Assembly: GCF_001458115.1 (NCBI RefSeq)
Contig: NZ_CZRP01000013.1
Span: forward strand, 620,001 to 684,000
From: Gracilibacillus massiliensis
GTDB taxonomy: Bacteria; Bacillota; Bacilli; Bacillales; Amphibacillaceae
DNA length: 64,000 nt
Direction: 5' to 3'
This document shows positions 20,027-31,500 of this stretch, piece by piece. The notes under the pieces are model-generated. The model did not search any database. It was not told the origin of the DNA and saw only the letters and a program-made list of their open reading frames with translations. Position 1 is the first letter of the stretch, and every line of letters starts with the position of its first letter. Both the position numbers and the translations under genes were made by a program.

Positions 20027-20102
20027 TTTTATACTAATGAGGTTTATATTACAATATGTTTGTATTTAATGAATGTAATTTCTTTGATCTCAATATACTG
20101 TA

Positions 20103-20150
20103 ACACAAAAAACGACTCAAACTATTAAGTTCAAGTCGTCTTTTCTTTTT
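20103..20150. terminator. Terminator after the double-GH43 gene
   Basis: The stem ACGACTCAAACT (20112-20123) pairs with AGTTCAAGTCGT (20128-20139) with two G-U pairs. It has a T run on both sides (TTTTTTG on the minus strand, TTTTCTTTTTTT on the plus), placed just past the stop codon. Confidence 0.8.
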
Positions 20151-23100
20151 TTATTTTTCTAATTTTCTTCTTATTGTAACAAGCAAAACTCCTAATAATA
20201 ATAACATCAATCCTGCCATTAAGAACGTGTAGATAGATGTTGCGGTTGCAGGTAATTCTTCACTTTTATCTTCTTGACTAGTGGGTTTCTTATCAATTGG
20301 ATCTTTTGAGTCTTGGTCTTCAACATCAGTTTTTTTGTCACCAGGTTCCTTATCTTCGGTTTCATCATCTGAATCTGGTGAACTTTCTACTAATGCTCCA
20401 ATTGCTACTTGTAATCTTTTTAATGCTGTTGCTAATTGTGTTTCTGTTTTAATGGATTTCAATTTAGCTTCTGTTTCCTTTATAGCCTTTTGTAATGTGA
20501 CGAAGGAACCTTCCGTGTAATAACCGGCTTCATTAGATATTGTTTTAGCATCAGCAATTAACTCTTTCAATTCAGTTACATCCACTGGCTCGGGCTGTGG
20601 ATCTGGTTCACTCACTACCAGTCCTTCAATTGCATTTTGTAATGCTCCCACAGTTGCATCTAGTTCTTCCTCTGTTTCAATAGAAGAAAGTGCATCTTCC
20701 GCCTTACCAATTGCGTCCTGTAACGCTGTATAGGAGTCATCGGTATAACCACCGTTGTCATTAGAAATAGCTTTTGCATCTCCAATCAGCATTTCTAGCT
20801 CTGTGACATCAAAAGTTTGATTGCTTATCACAATTTCAATCGTTTCACTTACTTCTGGATTACTAACAGATGTAGCTTTTACAACGACAGTCCCATTTGC
20901 TAAAGCAGTCACTAACCCTGTATCAGAAACGGTAGCAAATTCTGCTCCACTATCGATGGACCATGTCACAGCTTGATCTGTCGAATCTTCTGGTAACACT
21001 TCAGCAGCTAATTGAAGCGTGCCACCTTTCGTTTCAATTGCAGATTCCCCAATAATGTTAATCGATTCTACATCAATATCACTTGATGGCATAGGTTGAG
21101 GAGTGACAGTTGGACCCCACACCTCCATAACATCTGGACCATCCTCTTGTGGTACAAATTGAACGCGATCAATTGCTAGTTTTCTAGGTTCTGTTGCCGA
21201 ACGACTATTATGGGTATGATAAATCATAAATAATTCTTCGCCATCAGGTGAATGAATCAATGAATGATGTCCAGCACCAGGAACAATTAGATTCGATTTC
21301 ATAATTGGATTATATTCATATTTTGTCCATGGCCCCATTGGTGTCGGAGATGTCGCGTAACCCACTCCATAATCTGGACTTTCAAAGTGATTACCTGAAT
21401 AGGTTAGATAATACGTATCTTTATGTTTGACTACAAATGCTCCTTCGTTAATCGGAGCAACAGGAGGCTTTTGACTATTTTCCCAGTCCTGTGTGGAACG
21501 CATCACGAATTTCAACGTATCTTCTTTAATAGACTTCATATCCTCATTCAATTCTGCTACATAAATCACATTTCCTTGATCAAACCGTACAAAATACATA
21601 TATTGTTTGCCATCGTCGTCTGTGAAAATATGTGCATCGATTTCTTTTGTATCTGGATGTATCGGTTCCATTTCTTCCTGCACAAACGGACCTAAAGGAG
21701 AGTCACTTGTTGCTACTGCTAGATGTTCCTCTACCGCATAATACATGTAGAAGGTACCATCCTTCTCGATCACCTCTGGCGCCCAGAAGCGATTATCACC
21801 CCATGAATCTTGTTTATCCAAGGCCCAATCATCATGTTCTGTCCAATTAACAAGATCTGTGGATGTATATACTTTAATACCATTCGGCATATTTGGCCAG
21901 TCTTCTGTATTTGTACCATACAAATAGTACGTACCATCGTGGAAAAGGACATAAGGATCAGCAACGCCTGGTAAAATAGAATTTGTGTAAGTTGGACCCT
22001 CAATCGTTTCTTCATAAGGCTCTATCGTAATATTGTCAAAGGTTGCATCGGCATGCCATGTTCTTAGACCAATCTTTGAAGTAGTTAAATAGGTTTCACT
22101 TACAAGGTCAAATTTAGGAAATGGCTCCTCATTTAATGGATTATCATTAATAAACACTTGGATATGACCTTGATTCACTAATAATTTAATTTTATATGCA
22201 CGATTTTCGTCAATAGGTATTTTTTTAGAAGCTATCTCTTGCCAGCTCCCATCTTTAAATTCGCCAAGTACTGCATAGTCATTTTCAGCATTAATGCCTA
22301 CAAAATAACCATCGAGCGCATCTGCACCTTCTGATAATTCAGAAGCTCTAAAAATGAAACCAGCTTCTGTCCCAGACTCTATCGTGACATCTGCTTCCAT
22401 TATAAAATCGGTAAACTCTGTTTCGTCTATTACCGCTTTATGCCCTGGACCACTGTTAACCTTGTATTTACCATCTGAAACAGACCAGTCTCCACCATAT
22501 GTTACCCATCCATCAGCATTATTGTCATTAAAGTTATCCGTAAAAAAAGGATCTGGTTGGTCATCAGTACTAGTAACGGTAACAAAAATACTGTCTTGAT
22601 AGGTACCAGACTCTGATTCCACAGTAATCAGGGTTCTGCCTTGACTTATTGCCTGAACAATTCCATCACTTGAAACACTTGCAATAGTTGGATTAGCAGA
22701 TTCCCATATGATATTGGTGCTAGGTCCGATATTTTGTAGCTGTTTCGTTTCTCCTTTTTCTAACGTAATTTCATCTTGCTCAAGTTCAACCCCACCTGCA
22801 ATTGTTCGATAACCAAAATACTCAAATTCCGCATCGATTCGGTAATCGTTTGCTACTACATTATTCGCAAACAATCCAACTTGAATATCGTTTAGATTTG
22901 CTGTGATAGGTGCAGATGCTTGCACCCAACTATAGCCATCCCAAATAAATGAGGTGAACGTATTCCCTACTTTTTTCAACTTGAGTATAACTGTATCCGC
23001 TCCAGGATGATCGACATAATTCTCAGGCTTTTGATAGGATTGATCAAGTTCATATGCTGTTTCTATCTTTTTACCGTTATCCCAAACATGAGCCAATTTC

Positions 23101-25163
23101 ACAAGATTATCTGCATCTTCCCAAACAAATAACCCAGCTTGTTGATGATTTCTAGCAATTGGTGCTGTTACTTTTGTAACAATCTCAAAATCTTCCTCTT
23201 CAATTTCTTGTAAAAAGACATTATTTTGACTATTGTTATTTTGATAAATATCAGTTGGCTTTGTATGAATCGTCAATGCTCCCGGATTAGATGTTAGACT
23301 CCAATCCTCTTCAGTCTCTTGAAAAATGGACCAGCTACTATCTAATGTCGATGTTTCGAACTCGTCAAGGTTAAATTCAGATAGATCTGGTTCCGTTGCT
23401 TCTCCACGCACCGTCACTTCTAAAGATGTACTAGTATGATTTGTCGTACTAGCAATGTCAATCATGGCTGTTCCTGGTCGTAAACCTTCTACCTCTAATT
23501 TTAAAGACCCGGTTGCAGAATCCCGACTAACTTCCGCCACAGATATGATCTCCGAGTCCGATACAGAAATGTTTAAATTCTTATCTGTCCCTGCAATTGG
23601 TCTAATAGACACATCAAGCGACTCAACATTTCCTACATCCGTTGTAATTGATGATTTTTCAAGTTGAATTTCTTCTACTTCAACATTAGTTGCTGTATCA
23701 TCGATAGGCTGTAATATAATTTGATCAAGTTCAGCAAAATTTGCGTGTTTTGTGAATTTCACAGTATTAGTACCTGCCTGCAATTGCACATCAATCGATG
23801 TAGGATTATAATGCTCCCAACCATAATTATCATATTCTATTATGCGGGTGTCACTATCGTTAATAATCACTTTATGTTGCGCTTGTGCAGCACCAGCTGT
23901 ACCGTTTGCCGCCATTGCAATCAGTGTATATAATCCAGACTCTGGTACCTCTACTTCAAATGAAACAAAATCAGCATCTTCTCTATCAATTTTACCTACT
24001 ACTTCTTCTCCTGATGCACGATCAGAGCCATGGACAAATGCATCACCGCCAAGTGTAGCATCCTCCGCTTCATATGCTATACGGTCCGTGTTAGGAGTAC
24101 CGGATGGTTCCGTAACTTCACTTCCATAGGCAACAGCTTCACCAAAATTTGGCGTGTTGTCCTCATTCCAGGTGAACGGTTGTGCCCTCACACTTCGATC
24201 ACCCCAGCCTCCTCCAGAACTTTTAAACGCATGATAGACGATCCAGTCTTCTGTACCATCTGGAGAAACAGTAAAACCATGATGTCCGGTCCCGTAAGCA
24301 TTCCCGTCTGGATTTTTCCTAAAGATCGGTTCTGGATGTTTTGTCCAGGAATCAGGATTAAGTACATCTCCATCCGTATTTGTTAATTGACCTAATACGT
24401 AATCATCTGACCAACTGCCATTCGCTGAATAAATAATCGATATCGTGCCGTCCTTTATAATCACTTCTTGCCCTTCTTGGATCGTTCCTTCCCATGGCTC
24501 TGTTGGGGAGGAAATTTCTACCCGCTCACCACTAATTGTCCAAGGATTACTCATTGGTGCAATATAGGTACGCTGTGGCATTTGATCCTCTTCGTTTCTC
24601 CACCCTGACCAAACAAAATATAAAGAGCCATCTTCTTTCTGAAAAGCCATTCCATCAATTGCCCAGACATCACTAGGATCAGTTATTTGCCCTTTAAATG
24701 TGTAAGTCCCTTGTGGATCTTGTGAGTTGCTTTCCAAGACATACATCCGATGGTTTGTATTATTACCATCGTCAGCAGCGAAGTAAATATACCATTTTCC
24801 TTCAATATATTGTAACTCCGGAGCCCAAATCCCTTTAGAATATTTGGTGCCTTTTGGAGGTGTATATACAGTTACCCGTGGTGATGTCCCAATATCCTGA
24901 AGCCTTTTTGCTTTTGCTACAATTAGGGATGAATCCCTGTCTGATTTCACATAGTAATAATAGCCATCTTTATAGACAACACTTGGATCCGCTGAGCCAG
25001 CCTCACTTGAAACTGGAACAATGGGATTGGTAAACGTGTTTTCTCCTTCAACTGCTTGTATGGACATATTACTTGGCAATGATAAAACCATAGTACTCAT
25101 AATAAGAAAAAATATTAATACTTTTTGAAACCATTGATTTTTTTGCTTCGATTTCTTCTTCAC
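20151..25163 (-). CDS. Giant wall-anchored protein with two GH43 domains
   Basis: 1670 residues. Order: signal (1-39); GH43-A (about 43-355; Asp59, Asp170 and Glu230 in the catalytic positions); CBM6-like (363-487); Ig-like (495-588); beta-sandwich module (600-788); BIG2-like (790-865); CBM66/laminin-G-like (870-1050); GH43-B (1058-1345; Asp1069, Asp1176, Glu1240); BIG2-like (1365-1448); two FIVAR-like helical repeats (1451-1518, 1527-1594); acidic linker; LPATAT (1637-1642), hydrophobic helix and RRKLEK tail for sortase attachment. The two propellers belong to different GH43 groups, so one chain probably removes two linkage types. The start is GTG behind AGAGGAGGT. It is the downstream member of the giant-enzyme gene group. 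Confidence 0.9.
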   Translation of the reverse strand: MKKKSKQKNQWFQKVLIFFLIMSTMVLSLPSNMSIQAVEGENTFTNPIVPVSSEAGSADPSVVYKDGYYYYVKSDRDSSLIVAKAKRLQDIGTSPRVTVYTPPKGTKYSKGIWAPELQYIEGKWYIYFAADDGNNTNHRMYVLESNSQDPQGTYTFKGQITDPSDVWAIDGMAFQKEDGSLYFVWSGWRNEEDQMPQRTYIAPMSNPWTISGERVEISSPTEPWEGTIQEGQEVIIKDGTISIIYSANGSWSDDYVLGQLTNTDGDVLNPDSWTKHPEPIFRKNPDGNAYGTGHHGFTVSPDGTEDWIVYHAFKSSGGGWGDRSVRAQPFTWNEDNTPNFGEAVAYGSEVTEPSGTPNTDRIAYEAEDATLGGDAFVHGSDRASGEEVVGKIDREDADFVSFEVEVPESGLYTLIAMAANGTAGAAQAQHKVIINDSDTRIIEYDNYGWEHYNPTSIDVQLQAGTNTVKFTKHANFAELDQIILQPIDDTATNVEVEEIQLEKSSITTDVGNVESLDVSIRPIAGTDKNLNISVSDSEIISVAEVSRDSATGSLKLEVEGLRPGTAMIDIASTTNHTSTSLEVTVRGEATEPDLSEFNLDEFETSTLDSSWSIFQETEEDWSLTSNPGALTIHTKPTDIYQNNNSQNNVFLQEIEEEDFEIVTKVTAPIARNHQQAGLFVWEDADNLVKLAHVWDNGKKIETAYELDQSYQKPENYVDHPGADTVILKLKKVGNTFTSFIWDGYSWVQASAPITANLNDIQVGLFANNVVANDYRIDAEFEYFGYRTIAGGVELEQDEITLEKGETKQLQNIGPSTNIIWESANPTIASVSSDGIVQAISQGRTLITVESESGTYQDSIFVTVTSTDDQPDPFFTDNFNDNNADGWVTYGGDWSVSDGKYKVNSGPGHKAVIDETEFTDFIMEADVTIESGTEAGFIFRASELSEGADALDGYFVGINAENDYAVLGEFKDGSWQEIASKKIPIDENRAYKIKLLVNQGHIQVFINDNPLNEEPFPKFDLVSETYLTTSKIGLRTWHADATFDNITIEPYEETIEGPTYTNSILPGVADPYVLFHDGTYYLYGTNTEDWPNMPNGIKVYTSTDLVNWTEHDDWALDKQDSWGDNRFWAPEVIEKDGTFYMYYAVEEHLAVATSDSPLGPFVQEEMEPIHPDTKEIDAHIFTDDDGKQYMYFVRFDQGNVIYVAELNEDMKSIKEDTLKFVMRSTQDWENSQKPPVAPINEGAFVVKHKDTYYLTYSGNHFESPDYGVGYATSPTPMGPWTKYEYNPIMKSNLIVPGAGHHSLIHSPDGEELFMIYHTHNSRSATEPRKLAIDRVQFVPQEDGPDVMEVWGPTVTPQPMPSSDIDVESINIIGESAIETKGGTLQLAAEVLPEDSTDQAVTWSIDSGAEFATVSDTGLVTALANGTVVVKATSVSNPEVSETIEIVISNQTFDVTELEMLIGDAKAISNDNGGYTDDSYTALQDAIGKAEDALSSIETEEELDATVGALQNAIEGLVVSEPDPQPEPVDVTELKELIADAKTISNEAGYYTEGSFVTLQKAIKETEAKLKSIKTETQLATALKRLQVAIGALVESSPDSDDETEDKEPGDKKTDVEDQDSKDPIDKKPTSQEDKSEELPATATSIYTFLMAGLMLLLLGVLLVTIRRKLEK

Positions 25164-25311
25164 TGCTAGACCTCCTCTGAATTTTGCTACTATTTACTGA
25201 GCTGTACAGACAAGTTTGTTAGTAGTTTAATAGGATAACTAGACCATTTAAGAAAAAAACCTAGTTATCTTCCTTCTTTAATCTTGTTACAAATCAAGTG
25301 TGATGATAAAG

Positions 25312-28300
25312 TTACTTTTTCCTATACACCAAAGGCATCGTAAGCGCACTCAATAATAGCATTGTTACACCTAATAATAGAAGAGTATGCACTGACGTAG
25401 CTGTATCAGGCAGCTTTTCACCTTTATCAGTCTGATCTTGTTCCTTGTCGTTCTGTTTCTCTTTTTCCTGGGCAGACTCATCATCGGTTGAACCCTCAGT
25501 TTCATAGTCTTGATCTTCGTCTACTGGTTCTTCTGCCTCAGGATCTTCTTCTGGATTTGGATCTGCAACTTCTAATCCTTTCAGTGCTACCTGTAGTTCA
25601 GCAATGAGAACTTGTAGATCTGACTCTGTTGTAATCGTCTCTACTGCTTCCTCTACTTGTTTAATTGCAACTTGTAACGCCTGAAATGATGCTTCTGTAT
25701 AATAACGATCATCATTGATCATTCCTTTAGCAATACTAAGTAGTTCTTCCAGTTCCGTAACATCCACTGGATCTGAGTCCGGTTCACTAGCCTCTAAACC
25801 ATCCATTGCTGCTTGTAATTTCGCTAGCTGCTCTTCTAATTCTGTTTGAGTTTGAATGTTATCCATTTCAGCTTCCGCATCTGCAATAGTATTTAGTAAC
25901 GTTGTAAATGAAGCTTCTGTAAAAGATCCATCTACATTAGACATGGCTTTTGCTACATCTAGCAAATTTTCTAGTAAACTTATATCAATTGTCTGATTAG
26001 AAATTACTAATTCAATTGTGGCTGTAATATCTGGATTTGCTATAGAAGCTGCTTTAACAATAACACTGCCATTAGCTTTAGCAGTAACTACACCCGTATC
26101 AGAAACGCTAGCAAATTCAGCTCCACTTTCCACTGACCAAGTCACAGCTTTATCTGTTGCGTCCTTCGGTAGAACATTCGCTAAAAGTTGAAGTGTTCCT
26201 TCTTTAGTATCAATTTCGATAACGTTATCCTTACTCGTTATATTAAGAGAAGTGACCGCTACAGGATTTGGTACATCTGCTTTATACATCGTTAGATAGT
26301 CGACATTCACATTTCCGATACTATCCTCATCAATCCGATAACTGATTACATTTTCTCCAGCTTCTAAGCTCAATCGTTCCGAAGCTGTAAACCATTCTTC
26401 CCAGCTGACTGCTGTTTTGTCTGGTGTAATGGTTTTCACTTGAACACCATTTACAAAAACATTGATTTTAGCTCTAGCAGGTAATTGTGTTGTAGGATGA
26501 CTAGTCGATTCCCCTTCGACTGCGACACCATAGGCATAGCGAACACCTACAATATAGTCCCCAGCCTCTTCCGCATTGACAACAAAACTTGCTTCAGCAC
26601 TAGGTTCGTTTGGTAAATGAATATAACCTGTACCTTGATAATTTTGTTTGCTGTTGTCTGTTGTAATATTTCCATAATGGATCGCTGTTTCCGCTTGATA
26701 CATGTCTCCTTGTCCCAAGTCACCTGACGGAAGATCTTGCCATTGATACGGAGAAACAGGCTCGCCAAAATCAGGTGTTCCATCTTCATTCCATCCGAAT
26801 TGCTTAATATTCACTTGTCTCCACCAATTACGACTAGTGTCTTTATATACGCGTGAATGATATATCATCCAATCTTCCTTACCATCAGCAGATTTAACAA
26901 AACCTGCTCTTGCTGGACCAGATACTTCATCCGTCGCAACGAAAACATCATTTTTACGAGTCCACGAATCCTCGTTTAAAAAATCTCCATTCGTATTCAT
27001 ATAATACGATAGACGATATCCGTCAGATTGATAATCGCCTTCTGATAAAGTGATAAACACATTTCCATCTTTTTGTAATACACGTGGACCTTCTCCACCG
27101 TCTCCTGGTAAAAAGGAGCGATCTTCTGTAATTGTATATGGATTATCCATCGGAACAATTGCCGGACCAGCTGGTTCTCCAGCACCTAACGTTCCCCACA
27201 CACCATATAGTTGTCCATCACTTTCAAATACAGTGAAGTCATTTGCTTGTTTATACTCACCATTTTCTCCAAGATATAAGGCACCTTTATCGACATATTC
27301 ACCTTGTGGATCATCGGTCACAGACTCTAAAACGGTTGCCATATGTTTGTAATCATACTCTTCTAAATCAGCACAATAGTAGATATACCATTTACCATCA
27401 AAAAATAAAATTTCAGGAGCGAAAATACGCGTTTGTGTCCCTTTTGAATCAAATACCATAACCTTTTCACCCTGATCCGTCAACGTACGGGATTTAGATA
27501 CATAGACTTTATTATTAGAATCTAAATTACTAGAAGAAACAAAATAATAGAATCCATCCTTATACGTTACAAAAGGGTCTTGTCCTTGATATAGCGGGTT
27601 ATTAAATTTATCATGTACGGAAGAACTTTGCACCCCCATCGCTTTCATAAAGTTAGAGCGAGTAGTTGATAGACTCTTTGTCATAGCTATAATTACGTCT
27701 GCTTTGTCCCTATCACTGATTTCTTGTTCATCAATAGTATTCAGTAATTCCTCTGCATTATTTTTTGTAGCAATTATTTCATCTAATAATTCCTCCGTTA
27801 CATTGTCAGCGAAGTTTGCCGTTAAATATTCAGTTTTTTGAATCTCTCCAGCTAGATCAGACTTTTCCGTTTGAATGATATGTTCCAGCGGTAAATAAAG
27901 AGCAGATTCTGGAACAACTTCTCTTTCTTGACTAGTACTTTCCCAATCCATCCGAAGCCAGGAACCGCCCCATCCTTGTAAATATTCCACTTTGATATCA
28001 TAGTGTTTTCCAGCTTCCAATGAAATCGATGTACTAGTTTGTTCGACTTCCCATTTTTGTTCCCAGAAATCGATAACCAACTCTCCGTCAATCCAGAGTC
28101 TGAATCCATCGTCACCTTCCATAAAGAAAGTATAATCTTCTGTATATTCTGGTACGATGGTTCCTGTAAAGCGAGCAGTATTATAATCAGGAGTTCCTGA
28201 TAATTCATTAAATACACTCACAAACGAATCACCATTTAGATTAGCAACAGCTCTCTCTCCTCGAAAATCATCAAAATCAAACACATTGATGTCTTCTCGA

Positions 28301-28446
28301 TCATCAGGATTTGGTTCCACTTTATAAAATTCCCCAAGTAAACCCTTTCCATCGACCGTGGAATCTGCAGCATGTACATCTATAGGGAGTTGAAACGTGG
28401 CTATCATGATAATAATTGTCATGGTCATTCCGATTAATTTTTTCAA
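25312..28446 (-). CDS. Wall-anchored PA14-GH43-CBM6 enzyme
   Basis: 1044 residues. Order: signal (1-26); PA14 carbohydrate-binding domain (about 33-187, with DDGFRLWIDGELVID); a helical spacer (190-270); GH43 propeller (about 280-575; Asp290 in GQDPFVTY, Asp403 in ANDFTVF, Glu452 in GEGPRVL); CBM6-like module (582-723); BIG2-like (about 728-818); two FIVAR-like repeats (820-886, 893-960); acidic linker; LPDTAT (1012-1017), membrane helix and YRKK tail. The start is TTG, two bases behind AAGGAGGTGCGG. The BIG2 and FIVAR part is nearly the same as in the 1670-residue neighbour. Likely an exo-acting furanosidase at the cell surface; substrate uncertain. Confidence 0.9.
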   Translation of the reverse strand: MKKLIGMTMTIIIMIATFQLPIDVHAADSTVDGKGLLGEFYKVEPNPDDREDINVFDFDDFRGERAVANLNGDSFVSVFNELSGTPDYNTARFTGTIVPEYTEDYTFFMEGDDGFRLWIDGELVIDFWEQKWEVEQTSTSISLEAGKHYDIKVEYLQGWGGSWLRMDWESTSQEREVVPESALYLPLEHIIQTEKSDLAGEIQKTEYLTANFADNVTEELLDEIIATKNNAEELLNTIDEQEISDRDKADVIIAMTKSLSTTRSNFMKAMGVQSSSVHDKFNNPLYQGQDPFVTYKDGFYYFVSSSNLDSNNKVYVSKSRTLTDQGEKVMVFDSKGTQTRIFAPEILFFDGKWYIYYCADLEEYDYKHMATVLESVTDDPQGEYVDKGALYLGENGEYKQANDFTVFESDGQLYGVWGTLGAGEPAGPAIVPMDNPYTITEDRSFLPGDGGEGPRVLQKDGNVFITLSEGDYQSDGYRLSYYMNTNGDFLNEDSWTRKNDVFVATDEVSGPARAGFVKSADGKEDWMIYHSRVYKDTSRNWWRQVNIKQFGWNEDGTPDFGEPVSPYQWQDLPSGDLGQGDMYQAETAIHYGNITTDNSKQNYQGTGYIHLPNEPSAEASFVVNAEEAGDYIVGVRYAYGVAVEGESTSHPTTQLPARAKINVFVNGVQVKTITPDKTAVSWEEWFTASERLSLEAGENVISYRIDEDSIGNVNVDYLTMYKADVPNPVAVTSLNITSKDNVIEIDTKEGTLQLLANVLPKDATDKAVTWSVESGAEFASVSDTGVVTAKANGSVIVKAASIANPDITATIELVISNQTIDISLLENLLDVAKAMSNVDGSFTEASFTTLLNTIADAEAEMDNIQTQTELEEQLAKLQAAMDGLEASEPDSDPVDVTELEELLSIAKGMINDDRYYTEASFQALQVAIKQVEEAVETITTESDLQVLIAELQVALKGLEVADPNPEEDPEAEEPVDEDQDYETEGSTDDESAQEKEKQNDKEQDQTDKGEKLPDTATSVHTLLLLGVTMLLLSALTMPLVYRKK

Positions 28447-28483
28447 TTCCGCACCTCCTTATCATCTTAGAACGTATAAAACA

Positions 28484-28550
28484 GGGAGCGAGTTATAAAA
28501 TCCTCGTAAAATGAATTGACATTTACTACTCACTGATAAGGCTCGCTCCC
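28484..28550 (-). terminator. Long-loop inverted repeat between GH2 and GH43 surface genes
   Basis: GGGAGCGAG (28484-28492) pairs with CTCGCTCCC (28542-28550) with a 49-base loop. It lies just past the wall-anchored GH2 gene. On the minus strand CTGTTTTA follows. It may be a terminator or a processing site that sets the ratio of the two genes. Confidence 0.5.
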
Positions 28551-28567
28551 CTTATGATGTTAGCTTC

Positions 28568-31500
28568 CTATTGTTGCCTTCTTCTTTTGATAACAAACAT
28601 CGATATAGCACCTATCACGAGCAGGAGAAGACCGATCATAAGTAAGTTGTACATAGTGGTTGCTGTATTAGGCATCTTGTTATCGTGATCCTCACCTAGA
28701 TCTTGACCTTCACCCGGATCTTGACCTTCGTCCGGGTCTTGACCTCCATCTGGATCTTGACCTTCGTCCGGGTCTTGACCTTCATCTGGGTCTTGACCAT
28801 CGTCCGGGTCTTGACCTTCATCTGGGTCTTGACCATCGTCCGGGTCTTGACCTCCATCTGGATCTTGACCATCGTCCGGGTCTTGACCTTCATCTGGATC
28901 TTGACCTTCATCCGGGTCAATTGCTTCTAAACCATCGATTGCCACTTGCAGTTCAGTCAACGCCGCTTCTAATTCTGCTTGTGTCTGAATGGTTTCAAGA
29001 GCTGCTTCCGCTTCTTCAATGGCAGTTTGCAATTCTTCAAATGTATCTTCCGTATAAGAATTATCTTTATTTGAAATTGCTTTTGCGGTATCAATTAGGT
29101 TTTGTAAAGGTGTTAGATCATCAATGAGCGTTTGTACCGTAAAGTAATCAAAGTCTGCATTAAAATCCGCAGCAAAAGTGGAAGTACCATAAATACCAAC
29201 CTTTAAATTTTCAAGTGAAACAGTCATTGGGTCAGCTGCCTGAATCCATTCGGAACCATTCCAATAATAGGTCGTAACCTGATCTCCCATTTTCTTCATT
29301 TTCAAGTAGATCGTATCTGTTTCAGGGTGTGCAACCATGTTATCGGCTTTGCTATATACCCCATTTTCTTCTTTTGCTGTTTCAATACTGTAGCCATCCG
29401 TAGTGCTCGTATCCCAAACATGACCAAGTCTTATATAGTTGTCTTCATCCTGCCAAATATATAGTCCCGCTTGTTGATGGTTATTACGAATAGGTGCATG
29501 AACTTTTGTCGTAATTTCAAAATCCCCATCAGGCGCGTCTTTCAAGAAAAGATTTTTCAAACTATTAGCACCTTCATGAGAATCACCCTCGGAAGTTAAA
29601 ATTCGTAATTTCCCAGGCAAATCAGTTAAACTCCATTTTTCTTCATTTTCTCTAAAGATAGTCCACTCATCAGCTAGGAGGTCGCTATCAAAATGATCTA
29701 CCGTAGCACCTAACTTAATTGGCGGATTTATTAGATCTTTAAAGGCGTTAGTTGCCTGCTTCAGTTCCTTTATTGCGTTATTCAATGCTTCCTCAGATGC
29801 AGCACTATCATCTGCAATAGTCTGTGCATCTTCAATTGCTTTTGTTAGTGTATCTATAATATCTTGCTCATATTGCCCAGGCTCTGAACCAGCAATAGCA
29901 CTATCTATAAGTTGTTGCGCACGATCGATTTCATCTAATAGATCACTAGAATCAACTATACCTATTAATTCTCGATGTGCTTTCCGAAGCTTATCAAAAT
30001 TAGCTTTCTCAAGCTTTCGGTCATAACTTAACAAACCGTTGATTTCAATTTCTACGTCTGTAATTTGGGTATATACTGCAGCACTTAGTCCTGGGTTTTC
30101 TTTCAATTCTTTTATACCGTCAATTAACCCAAGATAACGACTAGTTAACTGTTCCTTGCTACTTTGCATTTCATAATTAAAGACATTGGAACTCCATTCA
30201 TGCCCAGGAACTTGTAAACCAAGGCCTCCATATTCACCGAGGACAGCGATACGATCATCGGTAGGGGTTGGCGAATCAGGACCAACATATGCATGGAAAT
30301 CAATGACATCGCCTGCACCCATATCTGTCCAACCGCTTGCATTGGCCACAAGGCGGGTTGGATCTAATCCTTCTACCCAATCTGTAATTCTAACCGTGTC
30401 GTATTGTCCCCATCCTTCGTTAAACACTGTCCATAATATTAGAGAAGGTGAATTATAATGCTCGTTAATCATTTCTTCAAATTCATGTTCAAATTGTGCC
30501 GCATCTTCTGGGGAAGGAGTGGTGTCAAACATGCTTGGCATATCTTGCCAAACCAACATTCCCATTTGATCTGCCCAGTAGTGAAAACGTTGCGGTTCCA
30601 CTTTTGCATGCTTCCGAATCATATTAAATCCAAGATCTTTTGCCTGCTCAATATCGAATTTTAATGCTTCATCTGTTGGAGCCGTATATAAACCTGCAGG
30701 CCAGTACCCTTGATCAAGTGGTCCCATTTGGAAGACAAACTTCCCATTTAAAAGTGGACGAAGTTTTCCATCAACCATACCTGTTGAAATTTCTCTCATA
30801 CCAAAATAACTACTTACCTCATCAACAACTGTTGTTCCATCTTTCAACTGAACTTTTAAATCATACAAAAATGGATCAGTAGTTGACCATAGTCTCGGAT
30901 CAGGTACAGGAACGTTGAGGTTTTCTCCGACAGCACCAGTTACTCGTCCGACTTCTTCCCCCTCTTTATAAGCTATAGCTTCGACTGTTAAGCCACTAGA
31001 CCCTTCCACTTCTAACTCTAAGTATTCATCATTTATTTCTGGTGTCATTTTTAAGTTATTTATATGTGCATCTGCTACTGGTTCTAGCCAAACCGTTTGC
31101 CATATACCTGATACGGAAGTATAGAAAATACCTCCTGGATTCAAACGTTGCTTACCAAGCGCACGACTTTCTACTGTTGAATCCTTAACTTCCACAATTA
31201 ATTCATTATTTCCTGGTTCTAAATGGTCTGTGATGTCAAAACTGAATGCATCATAGCCACCTTTATGTGATCCTACTTCCGTGCCATTTACATAAACATT
31301 TGTTTCCCAGTCAACAGCTCCGAAGTGTAACAGTACATCATCACCCGACCAATCTTCTGGTATCGTGAAGTGACGCTTGTACCACATATGATCTTCATAA
31401 CGCTCAATGCCGGATAATTTCGACTCGACTGCAAATGGCACTAAAATTTCTTCCATTAACGTTTGACCAGTTGGCAGTTCATCACCTTCTGAAGCAGCTT

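Noticed and set aside
21423-21850. Plus-strand frames antisense to the second GH43 domain
   Set aside because: They lie fully within a conserved catalytic domain coded on the other strand and resemble no protein family.
28696-28930. Long open frames on both strands over the DPDEGQ repeat tract
   Set aside because: They arise because an 18-base repeat stays open in several frames. Their products are simple repeats with no start signals, and the real frame is the GH2 stalk.
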